Source: Flagellimonas amoyensis (GTDB lineage Bacteria; Bacteroidota; Bacteroidia; Flavobacteriales; Flavobacteriaceae). From it: 64,000 bases of DNA. Positions 33,914-40,898 of this stretch are shown piece after piece. The translations under genes were made by a program, and so were the position numbers. Location: NCBI RefSeq assembly GCF_003058265.1, contig NZ_QBUK01000002.1, positions 392,972-456,971 on the forward strand. Reading direction: 5' to 3'. Each line of letters begins with the position of its first letter. Position 1 is the stretch's first letter. The notes beneath the pieces are model-generated. The model was not told where the DNA came from, searched no databases, and saw nothing but the letters and a program-made list of their open reading frames with translations.

Positions 33914-34329
33914 AATACCATATTTAGGTTTATGGGTTCATTCTCCTGTTCCACATTTTCAATGCTCAATTTTTGGTTTCCAGAAGGAAACTCCCAAACT
34001 AGGGAATCCCCTTTGGCATACCCCATGACCGCTGCCCCCATGGGGGTCAGGATTGAAATATGGTTGTTTTTCACATCACTCCGACTAGGAAGTACCAATT
34101 TGAATTTTTTGTGCCATCCATTTTCGGAAATTATGGTCACCACGGCATTGAACCGGATGACATCATCCGGCATTTCCGCTTCATCCAATATCCGTGCTGT
34201 TTCCATTTCACCCACGAGCTTTTTTACCGAGCTCCTAAGGGTATTGTCCTTATAGTATCCTGATAGGTTCATCAACCGCTTCAAAAGGACATATTCTTTT
34301 TTTTCAATTACCAAACTACCGTATTTCAT
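33910..34329 (-). CDS. GreA/GreB C-terminal-domain (Rnk-like) protein, copy 1
   Basis: 139 residues. The C-terminal half (ILTPMGAAVMGYAKGDSLVWEFPSG) is the FKBP-like domain of GreA/GreB that docks on RNA polymerase; the N-terminal half (MKYGSLVIEKKEYVLLKRLM) is short and lacks the long Gre coiled coil with its acidic tip, as in Rnk. So it may bind polymerase without transcript cleavage. It begins with the same MKYGSL as the copy at 37064-37513. The family's roles include control of nucleoside diphosphate kinase and stress transcription; the target here is unknown. Confidence 0.85.
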   Translation of the reverse strand: MKYGSLVIEKKEYVLLKRLMNLSGYYKDNTLRSSVKKLVGEMETARILDEAEMPDDVIRFNAVVTIISENGWHKKFKLVLPSRSDVKNNHISILTPMGAAVMGYAKGDSLVWEFPSGNQKLSIENVEQENEPINLNMVL

Positions 34330-34392
34330 TATTTTTCGTTTTATGTTTTAGCCTCCATCACATTCAAATGGAACCCTAAATGGATTATTGGA

Positions 34393-35685
34393 TTATGGAA
34401 AAATACCCCTTTGGACATACGTTTCCTCAAGTCGCTCAATGGCAATGATAAAGGCGGCTGTGCGCATATCCACTTTTTTGGATTTCGCCTTATGGACTAC
34501 TTTGCCAAAGGATTCTCTCATCTTTTTTTCCAATTTTTCCAATACTTCATCCAAATGCCATATTTCTCCGTTGCGATTTTGCAACCATTCAAAATAACTT
34601 CCGATTACACCTCCGGAATTACAGAGGATATCAGGAATGATATCGACTCCCCTTTTCAAAAGGATTTCCTCGGCCTTTACATCGGTTGGTCCATTGGCTC
34701 CTTCAGCGATCAAACGGGCCTTTATCTTCGGGGCATTTTCAACAGTGATCTGGTTTCCCAATGCTGCCGGGATACAGATATCACAGTCCAGACCAAAAAA
34801 ATCGGCACTGTCCATAGTATTTGCACCACTAAAGCCAAGGACACTTCCCTTATTGGCCTGTACATATTCCAATAATTTTTCAGTGGAGATGCCATCCTCG
34901 TTATATATGCTTCCATAGGCATCCTGTACCGCTGTGAGTATTGCCCCCTCCTTTTCCAGAAAGTGTGCGGCCCAATAGCCCACATTGCCAAAACCCTGTA
35001 CAATGAACCTTTTGTTTTTCAAATCGACCTTTTTGTTTTCTGCCCAAAATTTAATGGTCAGGAACACCCCGTAACCGGTCGCCCTGTCCCTGCCTTCGGA
35101 GCCTCCTGCCCCTATAGGTTTTCCAGTGACCACATGTAGGTTCTTAGAACGTTCATTGGGAGATTTGGTGGACATATACGTGTCCAAGATCCAAGCCATG
35201 GTCTGGGCGTTGGTATTCACGTCCGGAGCCGGAATATCCAATTCTGGGCCTATATTGTCCCCAAGGGCATAGGTGAACCGTCTGGTGATCCGTTGCAATT
35301 CGTCCTGTGAATACTTTGTCGGATCCAATTGGATACCCCCTTTGGCCCCCCCGTAGGGCAATCCTGCCAATGAGGTCTTCCAGGTCATCCACATGGCCAG
35401 TGCCCGCGCAGCATCAATGTCCACTGTAGGATGGTAACGAAGTCCTCCCTTATAGGGGCCCAGGGCATTGTTGTGCTGAACCCGATACCCCGTGAATATT
35501 TCTACTTCACCGTTATCCATGCGGACCGGGAAATGGACAATAAACTCGTTGTTCGTCACTTCAAGGATCTTACGGATGTTCTTGTTCAGTTCAATAATGT
35601 CCGCTGCATTGTTGAACTGTCTCATGACATTGTCCAACATACCTTGTTTCAGTTGTTTTTTTTCCGATGTTATCGTTGTTGTCAT
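34393..35685 (-). CDS. gdhA: Glutamate dehydrogenase
   Basis: Glu/Leu/Phe/Val dehydrogenase of 430 residues from ATG 35685; converts glutamate + NAD(P)+ to 2-oxoglutarate + NH4+ and back. Active-site segment GGLRYHP (about 79-85) and LPYGGAKGGIQLDP (catalytic Lys near 110); Rossmann motif GFGNVGYWAA near 213. The residue set (437-type hexameric short GDH) fits the catabolic NAD or dual-specific class, but cofactor choice cannot be fixed. It follows the four-Cys miniprotein gene by 30 bp and is in line with the sigma-54 and GreA-like genes. Confidence 0.93.
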   Translation of the reverse strand: MTTTITSEKKQLKQGMLDNVMRQFNNAADIIELNKNIRKILEVTNNEFIVHFPVRMDNGEVEIFTGYRVQHNNALGPYKGGLRYHPTVDIDAARALAMWMTWKTSLAGLPYGGAKGGIQLDPTKYSQDELQRITRRFTYALGDNIGPELDIPAPDVNTNAQTMAWILDTYMSTKSPNERSKNLHVVTGKPIGAGGSEGRDRATGYGVFLTIKFWAENKKVDLKNKRFIVQGFGNVGYWAAHFLEKEGAILTAVQDAYGSIYNEDGISTEKLLEYVQANKGSVLGFSGANTMDSADFFGLDCDICIPAALGNQITVENAPKIKARLIAEGANGPTDVKAEEILLKRGVDIIPDILCNSGGVIGSYFEWLQNRNGEIWHLDEVLEKLEKKMRESFGKVVHKAKSKKVDMRTAAFIIAIERLEETYVQRGIFP

Positions 35686-35715
35686 TGTATAAAATTTTGG
35701 TTGCACTAGGTGTGC

Positions 35716-35880
35716 TTAATTACTCATCATTTCGTTTGTGACCATTATGGTCGGTCCGTCGCTTTCATCAAGTCGATGGACATATTCATTACATAATTGG
35801 ATATTGGTCCTATCCGTACTTAAGGAACAATAGGCCACATGCCTGCACGTTGAGCATAGGCTCCGTACTAATTCTTTCAT
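35716..35880 (-). CDS. Four-cysteine miniprotein (54 aa)
   Basis: A short frame of 54 residues from ATG 35880 to TAA at 35716. Cysteines at 9, 12, 18 and 30 (LCSTCRHVAYC and IQLCNEY) give C-x2-C-x5-C-x11-C, fit for a small zinc or iron site. I recall similar tiny proteins in other flavobacteria, but no function. It lies just upstream of gdhA and on the same strand, 36 bp after the sensor gene, so an operon is likely. Codon use is like its neighbours. Confidence 0.65.
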   Translation of the reverse strand: MKELVRSLCSTCRHVAYCSLSTDRTNIQLCNEYVHRLDESDGPTIMVTNEMMSN

Positions 35881-35915
35881 GGATTCTTTAAATTTTATTA
35901 ATTGAGATTAGGGTA

Positions 35916-36536
35916 TTAATTCCAATGCACAGGGTTTAGCACCTTTACCGGATAGAACGCCAGTACCAAAATCGATATTCCGATGATGACCAGAAATACC
36001 ACTTCCAAATTGGACAACATCCTATTGACCCCCAAGGTTTTTTCTGATAGCTGGGTCAGCATGTCACTTTGTTCCAATTGGATTTCCTCAAGGCCATCCA
36101 AGGTTTGTCTTATTTGTGCCAATTGTGGCAATACTTTTGCTTCGGCCAACGGTTTCCCTTCTTTTGATGCATTGGTTGTCCCACTGGGTTCCAAATCGGA
36201 AAATTGACGGTCCAATCGCTCCAACAGCCTGGCCTCGTCCCGTGTCAACTTGGTTCTGGAAAAATCAGCCAACAAAGCTTTGATTTTTTCAGACCTTTCA
36301 TTACCCTGCACATACTCACCTTTCAAGACTGCCACTTCCATCTCATGGGCCATATCCTGTAATTGATAGATATAATCCTGCACCACTATGCGATCATCAT
36401 AAATGGATTTGACCGATGCTTGTATTGTGGAAAAATATTTCCGGTCCAACAGGTTGGATCCCAGTACCAAAAAAAAAGCGGTGGCTAGGACCAGACCGAC
36501 CAATATTCGTTGTTTTATTGAAAATTTAGTTTTCAT
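35916..36536 (-). CDS. Membrane protein with four-helix-bundle sensor domain (MCP-like, no output domain)
   Basis: 206 residues: TM1 at about 9-28, a periplasmic all-helical segment (30-175), TM2 at about 178-197, then only a few residues. The layout matches the ligand-binding four-helix bundle (4HB_MCP) of chemoreceptors and some histidine kinases, but no HAMP, kinase or signalling domain follows. It could act through the sensor kinase at 39058-40146, which has no membrane helix of its own; that link is a guess. Confidence 0.65.
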   Translation of the reverse strand: MKTKFSIKQRILVGLVLATAFFLVLGSNLLDRKYFSTIQASVKSIYDDRIVVQDYIYQLQDMAHEMEVAVLKGEYVQGNERSEKIKALLADFSRTKLTRDEARLLERLDRQFSDLEPSGTTNASKEGKPLAEAKVLPQLAQIRQTLDGLEEIQLEQSDMLTQLSEKTLGVNRMLSNLEVVFLVIIGISILVLAFYPVKVLNPVHWN

Positions 36537-36586
36537 GTTTTAATCATTTAGGTATTACATCAAAGAATTATCCTCTGGATCGAAAA

Positions 36587-36640
36587 TCCACCCGGCCACT
36601 ACCTTGTTGAGCAAATAACAATTCTGGAAAACCGGGTGGA
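36587..36640 (-). terminator. Possible terminator after the 36672 gene
   Basis: TCCACCCGG at 36587 pairs with CCGGGTGGA at 36632; the loop is long (36 bases) and the minus strand runs into ATTTTCG. It separates the GreA-like copy 2 unit from the sensor/gdhA unit. Confidence 0.45.
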
Positions 36641-36671
36641 CATCATCAACTAACCACCAATCATAAATCAA

Positions 36672-37040
36672 CTATAAGGTTTGGAGCTCTCCGGACTCCA
36701 TTGCCCCAAAAAAGTCGACGGCCACTATGCTATGACTGCCAAAGAACCTGTTACCATCAACTCGTTTGATCTTGATCTTTGTGGATCCATCCTTTTTTTC
36801 TTTGACGGAAGTCACCACCACTTTTTCCCCTTCCACACGTTTGTAGTTTGCGATACCCCCTCTTTTGATGATAAAGTTCGCCTTGGGGAAGTCAATATAC
36901 TTGTACTTGTTCGTTTCAGGTTTCCCGATTTCGAATACATCCCCGACTTTGACTTTTGTGTTCGTTTGGGATGCATTGGCCTGTGCATGCAACAGGTTTA
37001 TAGAAAACAAAAGGACAATTACATATTTAATCATAACCAT
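36672..37040 (-). CDS. Small secreted protein, function unknown
   Basis: 122 residues from ATG 37040 (MVMIKYVIV); ATG 37034 is equally possible. Signal peptide cut after HAQA. The mature part is a small basic beta protein (VKVGDVFEIGKP, YKRVEGEKVVVTSVKEKK, IKIKRVDGNRFFGS). Not recognised. It follows GreA-like copy 2 by 23 bp and so should share its sigma-54 type promoter. Confidence 0.75.
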   Translation of the reverse strand: MVMIKYVIVLLFSINLLHAQANASQTNTKVKVGDVFEIGKPETNKYKYIDFPKANFIIKRGGIANYKRVEGEKVVVTSVKEKKDGSTKIKIKRVDGNRFFGSHSIVAVDFFGAMESGELQTL

Positions 37041-37063
37041 AATATTTAGAATCAATAAATCAC

Positions 37064-37513
37064 TTACTGTTCGGGTACCATCTTTTGCATGTCACCATCT
37101 GAAATGGAGAGTTTGACCTTTTGCCTACCCTGCTTTACTTTTTCGATCGTAAAAGATATTTTACTACCGGGAAGGCCATAGGTAATTCGGTCACCTTTGG
37201 AGAAACCGATCAATGATGCGCCCAAACTACTAGTCACAGAAATTTGGTTTGTCGTCGCATCTTCTTCGCCAGGAGGTACAAGCCGGAAGGAATCCCGATG
37301 GTCCGAGGAACCAACAAGGGTAACCTCGGAATACAGTCGAACAATGTCAGAGGGCATCTGGCCCTCATCCAACACCACAGCATAGTTCAAATTCAGGTCC
37401 AAGATCTCCAATACACCTGTATGGATATAATCTTCCCATATACAATTCTGTTTCATGAACTTTCTGGTCATCAGAAAATCATTCTTCTCCAAAATGAGAC
37501 TGCCATACTTCAT
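37064..37513 (-). CDS. GreA/GreB C-terminal-domain (Rnk-like) protein, copy 2
   Basis: 149 residues; paralogue of the protein at 33910-34329: both begin MKYGSL, share a mid segment ending MPsDivR, and end in the GreA FKBP-like fold (SVTSSLGASLIGFSKGDRI here). Like copy 1 it has no Gre coiled coil. A good sigma-54 element lies about 60-85 bp upstream, and the sigma-54 activator gene is the next gene on that side. So it is the clearest candidate target of that two-component system. Confidence 0.85.
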   Translation of the reverse strand: MKYGSLILEKNDFLMTRKFMKQNCIWEDYIHTGVLEILDLNLNYAVVLDEGQMPSDIVRLYSEVTLVGSSDHRDSFRLVPPGEEDATTNQISVTSSLGASLIGFSKGDRITYGLPGSKISFTIEKVKQGRQKVKLSISDGDMQKMVPEQ

Positions 37514-37582
37514 AAGGTTCTCTTATTTTCACAAATCCGTCAACCGGTATTGTCCAGATTTGGCACGTTTGGCAATCCAAAG

Positions 37583-37598
37583 GGCAAAGTCCGTACCC
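37583..37598 (-). promoter_or_regulatory. Sigma-54 (-24/-12) promoter of GreA-like copy 2
   Basis: Minus strand reads GGGTACGGACTTTGCC. Against TGGCACGrNNNTTGCw it keeps GG at -24, ACG, r, TTGC at -12; only three consensus bases differ. The leader would be about 59 nt. An imperfect repeat ATTGT...ACAAT at 37623-37652 upstream could be the activator site. Confidence 0.55.
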
Positions 37599-37723
37599 AA
37601 TGTTCAAAAAAAAGGAGACGTTATTGTAATCAACTGATTATCAATACACAATTGAATATTAAAAATTTTGGAGTGGAAATGGAAACGGGGTATATTTCCC
37701 CAGTCGGCTATTTTATAACCGGT

Positions 37724-39055
37724 TCAATCCAGCTTATCACGCAAGGTTTTGCGATCTATCTGCAGTATTTCGGCGGCCTTGGTCTTATTTCCCTTTGTGT
37801 GCAAGAGTACCTTTTTGATATATTCCTTCTCCATTTCCCTAAGGGGTACAAGACCTTTTTGGGGGAAATCAATCCGGTATTTCAAGAACTCGGGTATATC
37901 TTCAATCCCTATGGGGCCATCCGACATGATTACCACGCGCTGGATTATATTTTCAAGTTCCCTGATGTTCCCTGGCCAGTGGTATCGTTCCAAAATCCCT
38001 AAGGCTTCAGGGCTAATTCTTGGCAGACGGTCTTTATATTCAACACCATATTTTCGGAGAAACTTTTCCACCAGCAAAGGAATATCGGATTTTCTATCCC
38101 GAAGTGGCGGCACATTGATTTCCACAACCGTAAGTCGATAATATAGGTCTTCCCTAAAGTTCTTGTTCTTGATCTCCTCCAAAAGATCCACATTGGTGGC
38201 CGCAACAATGCGGATTTCCACTTTTTCCAGTTTTCGGGACCCCACCCTGGTGATTTCCTTTTCTTGAAGTGCACGCAACAGCTTGGTCTGTACCGCCAAA
38301 CCAGCTGCTCCTATTTCATCCAAAAAAAGGGTTCCTCCTTCAGCGGCCTGAAAGAATCCACTGCGGTTCTCATTGGCTCCTGTAAAGGCACCTTTTACAT
38401 ATCCGAAGAGTTCTGCCTCTTGGAGGTTTTCGGGGATGGCACCACAGTTTACTGCAATGAAAGGTCCTTTGGAAAACTTACCGGAATAATGAATGGCCCT
38501 TGCCACCAGTTCCTTTCCTGTTCCACTTTCCCCCGTGATCAGTACAGTGGCCCTATTGTCCCTCACGCGATCTATGATATTGAGGATTTTCTGAAAGGCG
38601 TCCGAACTGCCGACCATTCCTTCAAAACGGTTATCACTTATGTCAGGTGTTGATTGTTTCTTTATGGACAAAGGTTGTTTCTCCTTGCTGTACAAGGCCT
38701 TTTCAACGGATTGTTTGAGTTCCTCTTTGGTAAAGGGCTTGGTCAAATAATCAATTGCGCCCGATTTGATGACTTCCAAGGCCCCGTCCACCGAAGGATA
38801 GCCCGTGACCACCAATTTGGGCATTAGGGGATAATGTTCGTTTGCATATTTCAATAACTGTAGGCCATCCACTTCGGGCATTTGGATATCGGTGATCAAA
38901 AGATCAATAACACTATCCTTTAAAATATACAGTGCTTCCTTTACCGAGATGGCCTTATAGACATGGTAATCGAGTCCTTTCAACTGTCTGGAAAGAAGTT
39001 CCAGGATGTGAATGTCGTCATCGACAACTAAGATGTTCTCTTTGTGCAGTGCCAT
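37724..39055 (-). CDS. Sigma-54-dependent response regulator (NtrC/AtoC family)
   Basis: 443 residues, three domains. Receiver (1-120) with D56 in LLITDIQMP and LTKPFTKEE; AAA+ sigma-54 activation domain with Walker A GESGTGKE (about 178-185), GAFTGAN (the sigma-54 contact loop), and sensor stretch RFDLYYRL-like REDLYYRLTV; C-terminal Fis-type HTH GNKTKAAEILQIDRKTL. It activates sigma-54 promoters when phosphorylated, presumably by the kinase gene two bases upstream. A likely target promoter is 37583-37598. Confidence 0.95.
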   Translation of the reverse strand: MALHKENILVVDDDIHILELLSRQLKGLDYHVYKAISVKEALYILKDSVIDLLITDIQMPEVDGLQLLKYANEHYPLMPKLVVTGYPSVDGALEVIKSGAIDYLTKPFTKEELKQSVEKALYSKEKQPLSIKKQSTPDISDNRFEGMVGSSDAFQKILNIIDRVRDNRATVLITGESGTGKELVARAIHYSGKFSKGPFIAVNCGAIPENLQEAELFGYVKGAFTGANENRSGFFQAAEGGTLFLDEIGAAGLAVQTKLLRALQEKEITRVGSRKLEKVEIRIVAATNVDLLEEIKNKNFREDLYYRLTVVEINVPPLRDRKSDIPLLVEKFLRKYGVEYKDRLPRISPEALGILERYHWPGNIRELENIIQRVVIMSDGPIGIEDIPEFLKYRIDFPQKGLVPLREMEKEYIKKVLLHTKGNKTKAAEILQIDRKTLRDKLD

Positions 39056-39057
39056 AC

Positions 39058-40146
39058 CTAAATTTTGGGAAACTCTAGGGTAAAGATAGTTCCTTTGGGG
39101 GTATTGGGCCGGTGTGAGATCGTTCCTTTGTAACTACGCACAATACCGTGTACTACACTTAGGCCCAGTCCTGTGCCCTCACCTGTTGGTTTTGATGTAT
39201 AAAAGGGTTCGAAAATTTTATCCGCATGTTCTGTTTCTATGCCCTGTCCTTCATCCGCAATTCGGATAATGGTCCTGTCTTTTGATTTGTCAAGTTCAAT
39301 ATGTATGGCCCCCTTCGGCGGGGAGTAATAGGCTGCGTTCATGATAAGGTTGAACAGTACTTGGGTCAGTTGAACGGTATTGGCCCGCATTTGGATATGT
39401 TCCCGGCCAAAAGATTTGACAATGTTCAGCTGTTTGGCCTTAAGGGATGGTGCCAACAAGCGTAAAACATTTTCCACAACTGCGTTCAGTTCAATCTGTT
39501 CCATCTCTTGGGGCATTTCACAAGTAAAGAACATGAGCTTTTTAACAATCTCTCGACTGAAAATAGCATTATCGATAATTTTCTGGAGATCTCTCCTTGT
39601 GGCTTCATCTCCAGTATTTTCCACGAGCAGTTCGGCAAAACCTAAAATATTGGCCAAAGGGGTATTGAGTTCATGTGCAATTCCCGCGGTGATCTCACCC
39701 ATGATGTGGAACCGATCGGCTCGTTCCATTTGTCTTTTGGTTTCCTCTTCCGAATCACGGATGTGTTTGCGTTCCATCAAATTACCGATGGCCAAACAGA
39801 CATTTTTGAGCAAGGTCCTTTCCTCATCCAAAAAATCTGTTACGCTAAATTCGGCAGAAGGATAGCCCACTGTTATTCGCCCCTCTACTTTGTTGAATAT
39901 CTTGACATCGGAAGAATGGGAGACCATATCGTTTCCATAATTTTTGGTCTGTACCTGGTAATCCCCGATCGTTATCTGGACCGCTGCTGCCTCAGCAAAC
40001 TGCCAACCCCGTTTTAAACAATGGGCAATGGCTTCAAGGGAGGTCTCGAGTTCATCATAATTTGAATTCACAATAATGGAGGTAACCTCATAAAGACAGG
40101 TCAGTTCCTTGACACGTTCTTTTAATTTTTGTTCTGTATTTGTCAT
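39058..40146 (-). CDS. Cytosolic sensor histidine kinase, partner of the sigma-54 regulator
   Basis: 362 residues from ATG 40146; no membrane helix. A GAF-like N-terminal domain (about 10-125, TCLYEVTSIIVNS through LAIGNLMERKHI) leads into HisKA with GIAHELNTPLANILG (phosphoacceptor His near 165) and HATPase_c with GTGLGLSVVHGIV. The GAF-like domain may bind a small ligand or sense redox; it has no clear heme or Cys set. Its stop is two bases before the regulator's ATG, so they form one operon. Confidence 0.92.
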   Translation of the reverse strand: MTNTEQKLKERVKELTCLYEVTSIIVNSNYDELETSLEAIAHCLKRGWQFAEAAAVQITIGDYQVQTKNYGNDMVSHSSDVKIFNKVEGRITVGYPSAEFSVTDFLDEERTLLKNVCLAIGNLMERKHIRDSEEETKRQMERADRFHIMGEITAGIAHELNTPLANILGFAELLVENTGDEATRRDLQKIIDNAIFSREIVKKLMFFTCEMPQEMEQIELNAVVENVLRLLAPSLKAKQLNIVKSFGREHIQMRANTVQLTQVLFNLIMNAAYYSPPKGAIHIELDKSKDRTIIRIADEGQGIETEHADKIFEPFYTSKPTGEGTGLGLSVVHGIVRSYKGTISHRPNTPKGTIFTLEFPKI

Positions 40147-40356
40147 AAAGCCATATATCATTTTTACAATTTAAAAAAACAATTTCCCAATCCTAATGAT
40201 GGCATACTGGGCGTGGGTAAGGTTCATAAAAACGATCTGTCCCTTTATTGACAAAAATACAACATGGTCGATCATGAAAGCCCACGCCATATATTTAAAA
40301 CAATTGTCCTGTCCCCTACCCAAACATCTTTTTAACCTATTTACAAAACGAAAATA

Positions 40357-40397
40357 GATAAAAAAGACATTTTTATCCTCTTTATGACAATTATCAT
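40357..40397. promoter_or_regulatory. Bipartite operator A1 (Rrf2-type box plus FNR/CRP-class box)
   Basis: GATAAAAA, AGACA, TTTTTATC (40357-40377) is a perfect 8-bp inverted repeat. Eight bases on, TGAC-AATT-ATCA (40385-40396) is an FNR/CRP-class site. The same two boxes with the same 8-base gap precede the cytochrome c-nosZ unit (44434-44472). Confidence 0.65.
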
Positions 40398-40419
40398 GTC
40401 CCCACTTTTTGGTCAACCC

Positions 40420-40427
40420 TACATTTG
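40420..40427 (+). promoter_or_regulatory. -7 element TACATTTG of the copper-supply unit
   Basis: Bacteroidetes -7 consensus TAnnTTTG. It starts 29.5 bp after the centre of the FNR-class box. The ATG at 40433 follows by only five bases, so the message would be leaderless or nearly so. Confidence 0.55.
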
Positions 40428-40432
40428 TTCCT

Positions 40433-40810
40433 ATGAAACCTTATATAATTCTTTTTGTGGCTCTCATCATGTTGGTCAAACCCCTTTGGCCGGTCATCGA
40501 ATATGTGGCCAATTATGATTATATAGCAAAGGTGCTCTGCGAGAACAAGGACAGGCCCCAATTGCACTGCAACGGCAAATGCTATCTCGCCAAACAATTG
40601 GAGAAACAGCAAAAAGACCAGGACAAGAACCCCTTTGGGGAACAACGATCAAAAATGGAGATCCAACCCCTGGTTTTCTTTCAGTCCTTGTTGGTTTTTG
40701 ATCTCGATACCCTTTTTCAGGTGTGTCCAGACAAGAATTCCTTTCGATATCAAGGAATCCATTCCCAATTGTTCATTTCCGACATTTCCCATCCCCCAGA
40801 AGTGGTCTGA
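40433..40810 (+). CDS. Small CNGKC-motif protein (putative copper-handling)
   Basis: 125 residues from ATG 40433. A hydrophobic N-terminal segment (3-22) is followed by three Cys in LCENKDRPQLHCNGKCYLAK: C36, C46, C50. I recall this motif in short Bacteroidetes proteins encoded just before TonB-dependent receptors of metal loci; metal binding by the Cys set is inference. The C-terminal half ends in a beta-like stretch (FRYQGIHSQLFI). The promoter carries operator A1, and the next gene is a NosA/OprC-like receptor. Confidence 0.7.
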   Translation: MKPYIILFVALIMLVKPLWPVIEYVANYDYIAKVLCENKDRPQLHCNGKCYLAKQLEKQQKDQDKNPFGEQRSKMEIQPLVFFQSLLVFDLDTLFQVCPDKNSFRYQGIHSQLFISDISHPPEVV

Positions 40811-40898
40811 ACAACTTCCCTGTACACATCCCGACGCTTTAAAATACTTGTTGGGACAGTACCCCAATCCCTTTTGAATTGATTCAAAACATTTTTCA

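Noticed and set aside
37557..37576. Plus-strand TTGGCACGTTTGGCA as a sigma-54 promoter
   Set aside because: Spacing between GG and GC is 8, not 10, and no plus-strand gene follows.
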